DNA from: CAYSCS01 sp964429695
Lineage (GTDB): Bacteria; Acidobacteriota; Aminicenantia; Aminicenantales; Aminicenantaceae
Reading direction: 5' to 3'
Assembly: GCA_964429695.1 (NCBI GenBank)
Contig: CAYSCS010000072.1
Span: 1-47,462 of the forward strand
Length of the DNA: 47,462 nt
This document shows positions 33,230-42,037 of the stretch, piece after piece. The notes under the pieces are model-generated. The model did not search any database. It was not told where the DNA came from and saw nothing but the letters and a program-made list of their open reading frames with translations. Within the stretch, counting starts at the first letter, position 1, and each line of letters starts with the position of its first letter. The position numbers and the translations under genes were made by a program.

Positions 33230-35032
33230 TTATTTTATCTCGAGCAGGGCAAGAAAAGCTTCTTGGGGAATTTCTACCCTACCAATCATCTTCATTCTCT
33301 TTTTTCCTATTTTCTGCTTTTCCAGAAGCTTCATTTTCCTCGTATAATCACCGCCGTATAATTTAGCTATGACATCTTTCCTGTAAGGCTTAATCGTCTC
33401 CCTTGCGATTACTCTCTTTCCTATGGAGGCTTGAAGAGAAACTTCAAACTGCTGGCGGGGAATGAGCTTTCTCATCTTCTCTACGAGGTCCCTTCCCACT
33501 TGGTATGCCTTATCTCTATGGACAATTAGAGAGAGGGCATCCACGACTTCTCTGTTGACGAGAATATCGAGTTTTAAAAGAGGAGCTTCCCTGTAGCCTA
33601 CAAACTCATAATCCATCGATGCGTATCCCTGAGAAACAGATTTAAGCTGATTGTAAAAATCGAACACCATTTCACTTAAAGGAAGAATGTAGGTAAACAA
33701 AACCTTTTCGGAGCTGATGTATTCCATTTTCTTCTGCTCCCCACGACGACTCTCCAGCAATTTGAGGATTCCCCCCAAATATCTATCAGGGGTAAGGATG
33801 AAAGCCTCGATTATCGGTTCTTCTATCTTTTTTATTTCATTCGGAGGGGGAAGCTGGGAAGGATTATGAATCTCGATAATTGAATCGTCTGTCTTTGTAA
33901 TCCTATAGCCAACACTCGGGGCTGTAGTTATAAGATTCAAATCAAACTCTCTTTCCAGCCTTTCCTGAATTATTTCTCTATGGAGAAGTCCCAAAAATCC
34001 TCCTCTGAACCCAAGCCCGAGAGCAGGAGAATTTTCCGGTTCGAAATGAAAAGAAGAATCATTGAGTCTAAGTTTTTCAAGAGCCTTTCGTAACTCCTCT
34101 ACGCTTGTTTCTCCAGAAGGAAACATTCCACAGAAAACCATTGGCTTTGCTTCCTTAAAACCCGGGAGAGGGTTTTGGGTTGGCCTTCTCTTTTCAGTTA
34201 CTGTGTCTCCAATCCGGGCATGCCTTAAATCTTTTATTCCTGCTATCAGATACCCCACCTCTCCGCAGGAAAGGCTTTCCACTTTTTTGGGTTTTGGTGT
34301 AAGGTAACCAAGCTCTTCTACCTCATAGAAAGCATGACTCGAGAGAAGTTCAATCTCCTGGCCAACCTTAATCGTTCCCTCAAAGACCCTAACCAAGACC
34401 ACCACTCCCCTGTAGGAATCAAACCAGGAATCGAAAAGAAGTGCTTTAAGCGGAGCTTCAGGGTTTCCTCGAGGAGGGGGGATACGAAGCACAATCTGTT
34501 CCATCACTTCTTCTATTCCCGTCCCATACTTTGCGCTGGCAAGGATGGCCTCCTCCTTACTTATCCCAATCAAAGTTTCCAATTGTTCGAGAGTAGCTTG
34601 AGGGTCAGCCTGGCTGAGGTCTATCTTGTTGATAACGGGTATGATGACTAGGTCATGCTGAAGAGCAAGATAGGTATTGGCCAATGTTTGAGCCTCAACT
34701 CCCTGGGTAGCATCTATTACAAGAAGTGCTCCTTCACAGGCAGCAAGACTCCTCGAAACCTCATATGAAAAATCTACATGCCCCGGAGTATCTATGAGAT
34801 TGAGAATGAACTCCTCAGCGTTTTTTCTGCGGTAAATAAGTCGGGCAGTCTGCGCCTTTATGGTTATTCCTCTCTCTCTTTCAAGTTCCATTGTATCGAG
34901 GACCTGTTCTTTGAGCTCTCGAGGGGGGAGGGCTCCTGTCCTCTCAATGAGACGGTCAGCAAGAGTGGATTTTCCGTGGTCTATATGAGCGATGATGGAA
35001 AAATTCCTTATTCTCCGCATATCTTTCGTCAT
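33230..35032 (-). CDS. lepA: elongation factor 4 (LepA)
   Basis: LepA is the ribosome-associated GTPase that helps stalled or back-translocated ribosomes and 30S biogenesis. The 600 residues are the usual length. The G domain has FSIIAHIDHGKSTLADRL (G1, near 11-28), RERGITIKAQTARL (G2), LIDTPGHVDFSYEVSRSLAA (G3) and INKIDL (G4). The LepA-specific C-terminal domain is complete (FVGYREAPLLKLDIL, IVHRDKAYQVGRDLV, KLYGGDYTRKMKLLEKQKIG). The gene is transcribed leftward, divergent from tatA, with a short shared upstream region. It appears intact and monocistronic. Confidence 0.98.
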   Translation of the reverse strand: MTKDMRRIRNFSIIAHIDHGKSTLADRLIERTGALPPRELKEQVLDTMELERERGITIKAQTARLIYRRKNAEEFILNLIDTPGHVDFSYEVSRSLAACEGALLVIDATQGVEAQTLANTYLALQHDLVIIPVINKIDLSQADPQATLEQLETLIGISKEEAILASAKYGTGIEEVMEQIVLRIPPPRGNPEAPLKALLFDSWFDSYRGVVVLVRVFEGTIKVGQEIELLSSHAFYEVEELGYLTPKPKKVESLSCGEVGYLIAGIKDLRHARIGDTVTEKRRPTQNPLPGFKEAKPMVFCGMFPSGETSVEELRKALEKLRLNDSSFHFEPENSPALGLGFRGGFLGLLHREIIQERLEREFDLNLITTAPSVGYRITKTDDSIIEIHNPSQLPPPNEIKKIEEPIIEAFILTPDRYLGGILKLLESRRGEQKKMEYISSEKVLFTYILPLSEMVFDFYNQLKSVSQGYASMDYEFVGYREAPLLKLDILVNREVVDALSLIVHRDKAYQVGRDLVEKMRKLIPRQQFEVSLQASIGKRVIARETIKPYRKDVIAKLYGGDYTRKMKLLEKQKIGKKRMKMIGRVEIPQEAFLALLEIK

Positions 35033-35111
35033 TTCTCTATAATTTTAACAGCATTGGTTAGAAAGAGTTAAGTCTTTTGAAAATCTTAAAATGACTCGAA
35101 ACCTAGGCTTA

Positions 35112-35127
35112 CTTGACTTTTGTCAAG
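35112..35127. promoter_or_regulatory. perfect palindrome between lepA and tatA
   Basis: CTTGAC, TTTT, GTCAAG is a perfect 6-base inverted repeat with a 4-base spacer in the 158-base divergent region. It lies 80 bases from the lepA start and 63 from tatA. It may be an operator overlapping a TTGACT-type -35 element, or a minor hairpin. No regulator is suggested by neighbours. Confidence 0.3.
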
Positions 35128-35190
35128 GAGTCGAGTAACTTTGTTATGAGTTAACGCTTAATTTGACAACAACCCTCGAAGGAGGTCAAT

Positions 35191-35391
35191 ATGTTTTTAT
35201 TCGGACCGGTAGGGCCTACTGAACTTCTGCTAATCCTGCTCATTGTGGTCATCATCTTCGGTGCGAGAAGACTTCCTGAACTAGGAAAATCACTTGGAGA
35301 GGGAATCCGAAACTTCCGCAAATCCATAAGCTCAAAGAATAAAGAGAACACAAGCGAGAATGAATCTCATCCTCCTCTTAAAAAAGAATGA
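35191..35391 (+). CDS. tatA: TatA/E family twin-arginine translocase subunit
   Basis: The product is 66 residues with the TatA layout: a short N-terminus, one membrane helix (ELLLILLIVVIIFG, residues about 11-24), the hinge FGARRLPELGKSLGEGI, an amphipathic helix and a charged tail. TatA oligomers form the pore that moves folded proteins across the inner membrane with TatC. The ATG follows AAGGAGGT at the right distance. The stop overlaps the next start as ATGA, so it is cotranscribed with the methyltransferase. No tatC or tatB is in the window. Confidence 0.95.
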   Translation: MFLFGPVGPTELLLILLIVVIIFGARRLPELGKSLGEGIRNFRKSISSKNKENTSENESHPPLKKE

Positions 35392-36653
35392 GACGTGTCC
35401 TGGAGAAACTCGCTCACGAGCGAAAAGATAAAGAAGAACACTTCCAAAAAAGACTTAAAGAGTTAAAAGAAAAAGCAAATCAAATCGCAGATGAAAAGTC
35501 CATCCTGAGGCTAAATTCTCTTGTTCTCAGACTCGAAAATCTACTAAAAGAAAAAGAAGAATTAGAATCAGAGAAGGGAAGAGGAACCTTCTTTCCTTTT
35601 TTAAAAAAAAGAAAACTTGAATCTCGAGTAGATACTTTCTATTCCCAAACAATTCATGTTTTCAGAGAGCTCCAGAGTCTCATCGAGAAAGAAACTCAGA
35701 GAGTGAAGGATATCTCTGCTTTGACAACAGACCTTTTCGAACTAAACCTCTCTCTGATGGATGCCAAAGACAGAGAATGGGATGCTCTGGGGAGTAATCA
35801 TGTGGGGATGATTTTCAAGAGCATGGAATGGAGGGTGGATAAACTTCAGGCTGTTTATGAGGATACGAAAGCATTGATGAAGACATTCCTCTTCCTAAAA
35901 AAAGAGCTTGAGTATCTGCTTCAGACACTAGAAGAGAAGAAAACCCCTTCCCCAAGTTCAATCAAAAGAATCCTCTACCCCCTTGAAGACTGGAGATATG
36001 CTGGATTTGAGAACCGGTTTAGGGGGAGCGAAGAAGAGGTCAAGAAACAGCAATCTCAGTATCTTGTTTATTTTATTAAGAAAGGAAAGGTGCTCGACTT
36101 GGGTTGCGGAAGAGGCGAATTTCTGGAGCTTCTTGAAGAGAATGGAATAGAGGCAGAAGGGATTGACCTTAATGAGCAGATGATAGAGATTTGCAAGGAG
36201 AAAGGTCTTAAATGTCAGAAAGGAGACATCCTGGAAAAACTTTCTGAATTTAAAGACGAATCTCTTTCTGGGATATTTTCATCTCAGGTTGTTGAACATC
36301 TCTCCTCTTCTTATCTTAAGAGCCTAATCGAGCTTGCCTATTTCAAGCTTGCTCCTTCTTGCTATATTGTGCTAGAAACGATTAATCCTACCTCAGTCTT
36401 TTCGCTTGTAGAGATTTATTTCCTGGACCCCTTTCATAAAAGACCTATCCATCCTCATGCACTGAAATTCCTTCTTGAAGGTGCAGGATTCGAAAAAGTG
36501 GAAATAAAATATTCTTCTCCACTCGAGAAAGAAAGCCTTCAAGAGTTACCCCAGGAAAATGAGTTTACCTCAATCCTGAATCAAAACCTAGATAAATTGA
36601 ATGCCCTTCTCTTTGCTCCCACAAACTATGCAGCCATTGGATTAAAGCCTTAA
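35388..36653 (+). CDS. coiled-coil SAM-dependent methyltransferase
   Basis: The product is 421 residues. Residues 1-110 are highly charged and helical and should form a coiled coil. A helical linker follows, and the C-terminal half is a class I methyltransferase. Motif I is VLDLGCGRGEFLELLEENGI (about 235-254); then come GIDLNEQMIEICKEKGL and the acidic SAM site, SSQVVEHLSSSYLKSL, and LETINPTSVFSLVEIYFLDP. The arrangement resembles methyltransferases that act on long polysaccharide chains or their termini, where the coiled coil measures or tethers; that analogy is inference. It is coupled to tatA by a four-base overlap and to the ROK kinase by a one-base gap. Confidence 0.82.
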   Translation: MRRVLEKLAHERKDKEEHFQKRLKELKEKANQIADEKSILRLNSLVLRLENLLKEKEELESEKGRGTFFPFLKKRKLESRVDTFYSQTIHVFRELQSLIEKETQRVKDISALTTDLFELNLSLMDAKDREWDALGSNHVGMIFKSMEWRVDKLQAVYEDTKALMKTFLFLKKELEYLLQTLEEKKTPSPSSIKRILYPLEDWRYAGFENRFRGSEEEVKKQQSQYLVYFIKKGKVLDLGCGRGEFLELLEENGIEAEGIDLNEQMIEICKEKGLKCQKGDILEKLSEFKDESLSGIFSSQVVEHLSSSYLKSLIELAYFKLAPSCYIVLETINPTSVFSLVEIYFLDPFHKRPIHPHALKFLLEGAGFEKVEIKYSSPLEKESLQELPQENEFTSILNQNLDKLNALLFAPTNYAAIGLKP

Positions 36654-36654
36654 A

Positions 36655-37581
36655 ATGCCGCTTCATGCTGGATTTGACCTTGGTGGCACCGAGCTTAAAT
36701 ACGGGTTGATAGATGAGAAAGGGAGGATAGTCTTAAGGGGGAAAAAACCATCCCCTCCGAGTATGGAAGAACTACTCCGCGTCCTCAGCAAAACCTGGAA
36801 GCAACTGAAAGACAAAAAGGGGAGAGAAATTTTAAGCTGTGGCTTTGGATTCCCCGGTATCTTTAACCTTAAGGAGAAAAAAATCTTCCAATCTCCAAAT
36901 TATCCCCACCTCGATGGTTATGAACTTGAGCCAGCTCTTTCAGCCTTTATTGATGTCCCATTTTCCATCGATAATGACGCCAATGTGGCTGCCCTTGGTG
37001 AATATCTTTTAGGCTCAGACAAGGGAGTTCAAAGTCTTATTCTCATTACCATTGGCACAGGAATCGGAACGGGAATAATCCTTGAAGGAAAAATTTGGCA
37101 TGGAAAGTGCGGATATGCTGGTGAGTTGGGGCATGTGAGTGTTAGGCAAAGAGGAAAAAAATGTAAATGTGGAAGCAGGGGTTGTCTGGAAACAGAAGTC
37201 TCGGCTCAAGCCCTGGTTAGAAAATATAAGAGCTTTGCCCAAACTGAAGAAGAACTCGAGGCTCGAGAAATCTTCCAAAGAGCAAAAGCTGGAGATGAAA
37301 ATGCCCTCAAGGCATATGCCGAGGCAGGACGTTACCTGGGGATCGGACTTTCAATCGTCATCAATTTATTGAATCCGGACAGGATTCTTCTCGGGGGAGG
37401 GGTGATGAAGGCCAGTAAACTCCTCCTCTTCCCTGCGCTTCAGGAAGCAAAAAAACGCTCTTACAAAGCAGCCTTTGAATCATGCAAAATCCAAATGGCA
37501 TTCCTGGGCAATGACGCTGGCTTCATAGGCGCGGCTCTTCTGGGAAGAGAAAGAATCCTTGCCGAATTTAAAAAAGATTAA
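36655..37581 (+). CDS. ROK family sugar kinase (glucokinase-like)
   Basis: The product is 308 residues. The phosphate-binding motif GFDLGGTELKYGLID opens the protein, DNDANVAALGE carries the catalytic Asp, TIGTGIGTGII is the second phosphate loop, and GELGHVSVRQRGKKCKCGSR then GCLE is the ROK zinc motif (C-x-C-G-x2-G-C-x-E). These mark an active sugar kinase such as glucokinase or N-acetylmannosamine/allose kinase. No DNA-binding domain is fused, so it is an enzyme rather than a repressor. It is the third gene of the tatA operon. A 7-base-pair hairpin at 37581-37601 lies at its end but lacks a T tract. Confidence 0.92.
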   Translation: MPLHAGFDLGGTELKYGLIDEKGRIVLRGKKPSPPSMEELLRVLSKTWKQLKDKKGREILSCGFGFPGIFNLKEKKIFQSPNYPHLDGYELEPALSAFIDVPFSIDNDANVAALGEYLLGSDKGVQSLILITIGTGIGTGIILEGKIWHGKCGYAGELGHVSVRQRGKKCKCGSRGCLETEVSAQALVRKYKSFAQTEEELEAREIFQRAKAGDENALKAYAEAGRYLGIGLSIVINLLNPDRILLGGGVMKASKLLLFPALQEAKKRSYKAAFESCKIQMAFLGNDAGFIGAALLGRERILAEFKKD

Positions 37582-37700
37582 AGAGAGAAACACCCTCTCT
37601 TAAGAACATTCAACATTTTGACCCTCACAGAATCCTTTTTCTCAGGAAACAAGAAGACTCTTACTGGCCTCAAAAATCTAATCGAGACACAGTAATTCAA

Positions 37701-37729
37701 TTGTAAAAAAAGAATAGAATTGGTAATAT
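37701..37729 (+). promoter_or_regulatory. candidate promoter for the TonB-dependent receptor
   Basis: TTGTAA (37701-37706), a 17-base spacer and TAATAT (37724-37729) stand about 145 bases before the GTG start, leaving a long leader. This is a moderate match only. Confidence 0.3.
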
Positions 37730-37872
37730 ATTTAACTTATTGTGAAAAAAAGCCTCATCTCAAAGGAAATCAGCTAATATCTGAATTCAGGCAAATAAAT
37801 AAAGGCAACTCTTCCGTCTTAGTGAGAGTTATAAAGTTGATTCATTGAAGAGAAGATAAAAAGGAGGAAAAT

Positions 37873-40800
37873 GTGAGGAAAAGAATCTCGCTTCTGCTCC
37901 TAATTCTTCCCTTTCTCCTCTCTTATCCACTTACCTCATCTGCTCAAAGAATAACAGGGACAATCAAAGGCAGATTGACCACAGAGGAAGGTGTGCCTCT
38001 TATCGGAGCATTCGTAGACATTGAATCTCCCTCATTGTTAGGGATGAAAACCTATATAACTCAAAAATCAGGTAGTTTTAAATTCCATGGACTTCCCCCA
38101 GGGCGATATAAACTCAGAGCAGAAATGCCAGAGTTTAAGACCGTAACCATCGAAGACATTATCCTGAGAGCGGGGATGACAGTAAGCATTCCCCTAATCA
38201 TGGAAAAATCAATTGGCGAGGAAACAAAAAGCCTGAAATATTCAACGCCCATAGGTGACGTGAAACAAGCTACTTTCACTTCAACGCTGGACATGAACAT
38301 TCTAAATAGTGCCCCTGTGGCTCGTAACTTAAATGACGTCCTCTTCATTTCCCCCGGAATTATCCCTGACGATTTCCATAAAAGAACTCATTCTATAATC
38401 CATGGCTCTCCCCTTAGAGGCAGCGTCTATGCTCTTGATGGCTCCTCACAGAATGATCCAGAAAGCATGCTCCTCCTTACCTCCATAAACTTTGACCTCA
38501 TAGATGAAATAGAAATAGAGAGTGGCGCACATCCTGTAGAGAGCGGCCCGATAGACGGCGGCTATGTAAACATCATCACAAAATCAGGATACGAAAAATC
38601 TTCTGCTGAGCTCCTTTTTCATTATACAGGCTCAGAATTCACAAGCCCGTTGAGAACGCGAGAAGAGGTACATCAACTTGGCGCAAATTTCCCTCCCCTT
38701 GACCTGAGTCACCTCGATCTTTCCTTGTCTGCAGGAACCCCTGTTTACGCTAATTTGCTTTGTTTTTTCGGAAATATTCGCTACCTCACCCAAAGCTCTT
38801 GGACCTCATTCATTCCCTGGGAAGACCCCCAGGGCAAATTTCATCAAGAATATAACTCTTCTAACACAGAAAAGATGGGTTTTTTTAAGCTCACCAGCCG
38901 CTTCCTCCCCGAACTCAGGATTACAGTTTCTCTCAATTACTATGATAAATACCAACCTTTCTACAAACTTCCTCTAGATTGGAACATCACACAGGAGGCG
39001 ACTCAAATCTTAGACAATTCTAAAAACTATTTTTTAAATGGCTATCTAAACTATACGCTCGACCAAAATACTTCCCTTAACCTAAGGGCAGGATACACCC
39101 AGCATAAGCTCCCCTTGATGTTAAGCGAAAATAGCTCCAACCTTCCCTTTTATCGTGATGAAGCTACAGGCCATGTCTGGGGAAGTGCTCTTTATAACGA
39201 AATCGAAATAAAAAAAAGATTCGATACAACCGCCTCTCTAACACGCTTCCAAGATACGCTTCTTGGAGACCATGAGCTCTGCGCGGGAGCAGAATATGAA
39301 GATTCAAGCCAAGAGTGTTCTGCATGGAAAGAGAATAACTTAATCGTCTATTATCTCGGAGGAAGTCCTTATTATTTCGGTCTGGAGGAATCACCCCTGA
39401 CCCAAGCCACAGTGGGAAAAGGATTGATAGAGTTTACTCTTGTAAGCAAAGAAGAAGTGGGAATTCCGCAAATATATAGACTCAGAAGATTTGCTGTTTA
39501 CCTTCGAGACTCAATTACTTTTTTAGACAGATTCACCCTCAACCTTGGATTAAGATTCGACCGAAGCAATGCAAATTTATCGGCTTACATCAAAGGGGAA
39601 AGCGGAAATTCCCTTTCTCTAAAACTTGGAGAAGAATTGATCAAGCCTCTAGCAAACTCGAATCCTTTTTCTAGGAATGAATTTCAAGAATGGAGAAATG
39701 TGCTGAGCTGGGATTCTCTTTCTCCGCGCTTCGGTCTTGTTCTCGATTTTTTCGGCAAGGGAAAAACCATCTTAAAAGCCTCCTTTTCAAGATACAATGA
39801 GTACCTGATGCTTGAATATTTAAAGAGCCTGGATCCGTATTTTTACGGACGTTCTCACCGATTTTACTGGTTTGATGAAAACATGGATGAAAAAATAGAT
39901 GCTTCAGACTCCTTCGCTCTTTACCCCGAAGATTATCGTCTCTATCACCCCGATTACTGGACGAAAAGAGTCGCAACAGATTTAAAATCTCCCGACATAA
40001 ATGAGTACACTCTCACTTTAAGCCAGGTAATCCTCAAAGAAATCTGGGTTAACCTTGGCTACATTCGTAAATCTCAAAGAAACATTTTAGGGAATGTTTT
40101 TTATTCTCCTGAGTTAGAAAGGGACTGGTATTCACTCAACGAAGAAACCAAAAGTTGGTGGATTCCCTTCCGAACTATTGTTCCTGCCGGTATGGGATTC
40201 CCCGAAACTTGCCTCACTTTATATTTCCGCTCAAAAAATGCTCCTCCTCTCTTTGAGAGGATTAAAAACATCCCCGAATTAAGAAGGGATTATGAAGCAT
40301 TGGAAATTTCCATTCACAAGCCGATGTCCCATAACTGGCAATTCTTATTCTCCGCCGTGGTAAATAGAGCAAAAGGAAATGCAGACCTAAAAAATATAAG
40401 CACAGGAAATAATAACTCATTAGTCTTGCCATATAACCCCAACTACTTCATCAATCTCCCTCCCGACTCAAGCCTTGACCATGAGAGGAGATTTATATTG
40501 AAAATCATGGGAAACTACAGCTTTCCCCTGGGATTTAACTTGAGCTTTTTCTACACCCACATGAGCGGCATCCCCTGGTTGAGAACAATCACCATCGTGC
40601 CTCCTGAGTCATGGGCAGAGGAAAATAACGTCCACATAGATTATCTTAATGTTTTGCTTGAAATACCCGGCTCTCGAAGAAAAGACGCTATTTATAACCT
40701 TGACCTCAGAATTCAGAAGGAATTGAAGTTGAGAGGCTTAGGAAGGATGGCTCTCTCAGCCGACATCATAAATGTCTTGGGCAAAAAATATGAATCGCTT

Positions 40801-40941
40801 GAACGTAACGATGGCGGCTACTGGTTCCCTGCAGAAGAAAACTCATCACAGGGCCTGAGAATATTAAACCCGTATTACAATCGTGTAACTTCCCTTTCGG
40901 GGATTCGGCAGCTAAGATTAACTCTCCGCCTTACCTTTTGA
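37873..40941 (+). CDS. TonB-dependent receptor with N-terminal CarboxypepD-like domain (Oar-like)
   Basis: The product is 1022 residues. It has a signal peptide (LLLLILPFLLSYPLTSSAQ), then a carboxypeptidase-regulatory-like beta domain at about 27-112 (GTIKGRLTTEEGVPLIGAFV, LPPGRYKLRAEMPEF). A plug region follows at about 125-240 (VARNLNDVLFISPGI, VYALDGSSQND, GGYVNIITKSG). The rest is a long outer-membrane barrel ending in aromatic RQLRLTLRLTF, as outer membrane proteins do. The GTG start is set by AAGGAGG at 37861-37867; an ATG two bases upstream is followed at once by a stop in its own frame. The receptor should import a ligand using TonB energy. Ligand unknown; large Oar-like receptors are abundant in Acidobacteriota-type genomes. 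It converges on the GWxTD operon, leaving only 18 bases between them. Confidence 0.9.
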   Translation: MRKRISLLLLILPFLLSYPLTSSAQRITGTIKGRLTTEEGVPLIGAFVDIESPSLLGMKTYITQKSGSFKFHGLPPGRYKLRAEMPEFKTVTIEDIILRAGMTVSIPLIMEKSIGEETKSLKYSTPIGDVKQATFTSTLDMNILNSAPVARNLNDVLFISPGIIPDDFHKRTHSIIHGSPLRGSVYALDGSSQNDPESMLLLTSINFDLIDEIEIESGAHPVESGPIDGGYVNIITKSGYEKSSAELLFHYTGSEFTSPLRTREEVHQLGANFPPLDLSHLDLSLSAGTPVYANLLCFFGNIRYLTQSSWTSFIPWEDPQGKFHQEYNSSNTEKMGFFKLTSRFLPELRITVSLNYYDKYQPFYKLPLDWNITQEATQILDNSKNYFLNGYLNYTLDQNTSLNLRAGYTQHKLPLMLSENSSNLPFYRDEATGHVWGSALYNEIEIKKRFDTTASLTRFQDTLLGDHELCAGAEYEDSSQECSAWKENNLIVYYLGGSPYYFGLEESPLTQATVGKGLIEFTLVSKEEVGIPQIYRLRRFAVYLRDSITFLDRFTLNLGLRFDRSNANLSAYIKGESGNSLSLKLGEELIKPLANSNPFSRNEFQEWRNVLSWDSLSPRFGLVLDFFGKGKTILKASFSRYNEYLMLEYLKSLDPYFYGRSHRFYWFDENMDEKIDASDSFALYPEDYRLYHPDYWTKRVATDLKSPDINEYTLTLSQVILKEIWVNLGYIRKSQRNILGNVFYSPELERDWYSLNEETKSWWIPFRTIVPAGMGFPETCLTLYFRSKNAPPLFERIKNIPELRRDYEALEISIHKPMSHNWQFLFSAVVNRAKGNADLKNISTGNNNSLVLPYNPNYFINLPPDSSLDHERRFILKIMGNYSFPLGFNLSFFYTHMSGIPWLRTITIVPPESWAEENNVHIDYLNVLLEIPGSRRKDAIYNLDLRIQKELKLRGLGRMALSADIINVLGKKYESLERNDGGYWFPAEENSSQGLRILNPYYNRVTSLSGIRQLRLTLRLTF

Positions 40942-40959
40942 TGCTCTTCTTTTTTGCCT

Positions 40960-41949
40960 TTATTGTTTCATTTTTTCAATTGTGGTGATTATATTCTTAA
41001 CCTGAGGTGCCTCTGGGCTTTCAGGGTCCATCTCGAGGAACTTACGGAAATATTCAAGGGATTTTTCGAAATCTCCCTTATTGAGATAAACGTATCCAAG
41101 CTTCATGTAAGGCTTAGACCACTCCTTCTTAATCTGGATTGCCAGCTCAAAATATTTGATGGCCTCATCAATCTGTTGATGAGAGAAAAAAACTTCTCCT
41201 ACGTTGTAAGCTGCCACCTCATCCTCAGGCGAGATATCCAGGGCTTGGGTAAAGTACTTTCGAGCCTCCTCGAATTCCTCCTTCTGAATGAAGACCTCGC
41301 CGAGCCCTGTGAGTGCTCGAAGACTCGCCTGGGGATCCTTTTTATAATCAGCATGAGTTTCAATGGTCTTTTCTAAGACAAGTTTAAACTCAGCCTCCGC
41401 CTTATCGAGGTCACCTTTTTTCAAATAACAGGTCCCAATGTTCAGATGAACCTGGTATACTTCAGGATATTTCTCTAAAAATTTCTGGAAAATCTCCAAG
41501 GCTTCGTCGTACTTTTCTTCATTGATGAGTTCGTTTGCTCTATCGAATTCTGCAAAAGATTCCTCATCGGTCATTAAGGCAGCAAATCCGGTCATCTTTT
41601 TCAGAATAAATGAAATCGGAGGATTTCTCCTCAGCTGACGAATCTGCATGTCTACATAAGAGCTTGTGTATCCTTTTTTTGAGGCTGTCACTCTCCAGTT
41701 ACCTGTCCCCATTCCTGCCACGGCAAAATGACCTTTTTCGTCAGTATATCCCTCAAGCTTTGTATCAAATTCCAAGCTCTGAACGGTAATCAGCACTCCT
41801 TCCAATGGCTTTCCATCTTCATCCACCACTGTCCCGTTGACTCTTCCTTTCCCCATATGTTCTTGAGAAAACGAAAATTGCCAGAAGAAAACTAAACCAA
41901 AAATTATAAAGATTATTTTCAAACATTCATTCTTTAAGAATTTACTCAT
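40960..41949 (-). CDS. CarboxypepD-like and TPR domain periplasmic protein
   Basis: The product has 329 residues from the ATG at 41949, chosen because AAGGAGG stands directly before it and a signal peptide (IIFIIFGLVFFWQFSFSQ) follows; an upstream in-frame start at 42027 is less likely. Residues about 34-115 form a carboxypeptidase-regulatory-like beta domain (GRVNGTVVDEDGKPLEGVLI, GMGTGNWRVTASKKGY). Residues about 130-325 hold five or so TPRs (ANELINEEKYDEALEIFQKF, ALDISPEDEVAAYNVGEVFF). It is the last gene of the GWxTD operon. A scaffold in the periplasm or at the outer membrane is inferred. Confidence 0.87.
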   Translation of the reverse strand: MSKFLKNECLKIIFIIFGLVFFWQFSFSQEHMGKGRVNGTVVDEDGKPLEGVLITVQSLEFDTKLEGYTDEKGHFAVAGMGTGNWRVTASKKGYTSSYVDMQIRQLRRNPPISFILKKMTGFAALMTDEESFAEFDRANELINEEKYDEALEIFQKFLEKYPEVYQVHLNIGTCYLKKGDLDKAEAEFKLVLEKTIETHADYKKDPQASLRALTGLGEVFIQKEEFEEARKYFTQALDISPEDEVAAYNVGEVFFSHQQIDEAIKYFELAIQIKKEWSKPYMKLGYVYLNKGDFEKSLEYFRKFLEMDPESPEAPQVKNIITTIEKMKQ

Positions 41950-42037
41950 CTCGGCCTCCTTAATGTCCCTAGAGATATTATTATAGAAGAAAAGAAGCTC
42001 ATTTTCCAATCGGAGCACAAATCTCAAGGAGAAAAAA

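Noticed and set aside
37581..37601. Terminator after the ROK kinase gene
   Set aside because: The AAGAGAG/CTCTCTT hairpin has no T run after it and a low-stability loop.
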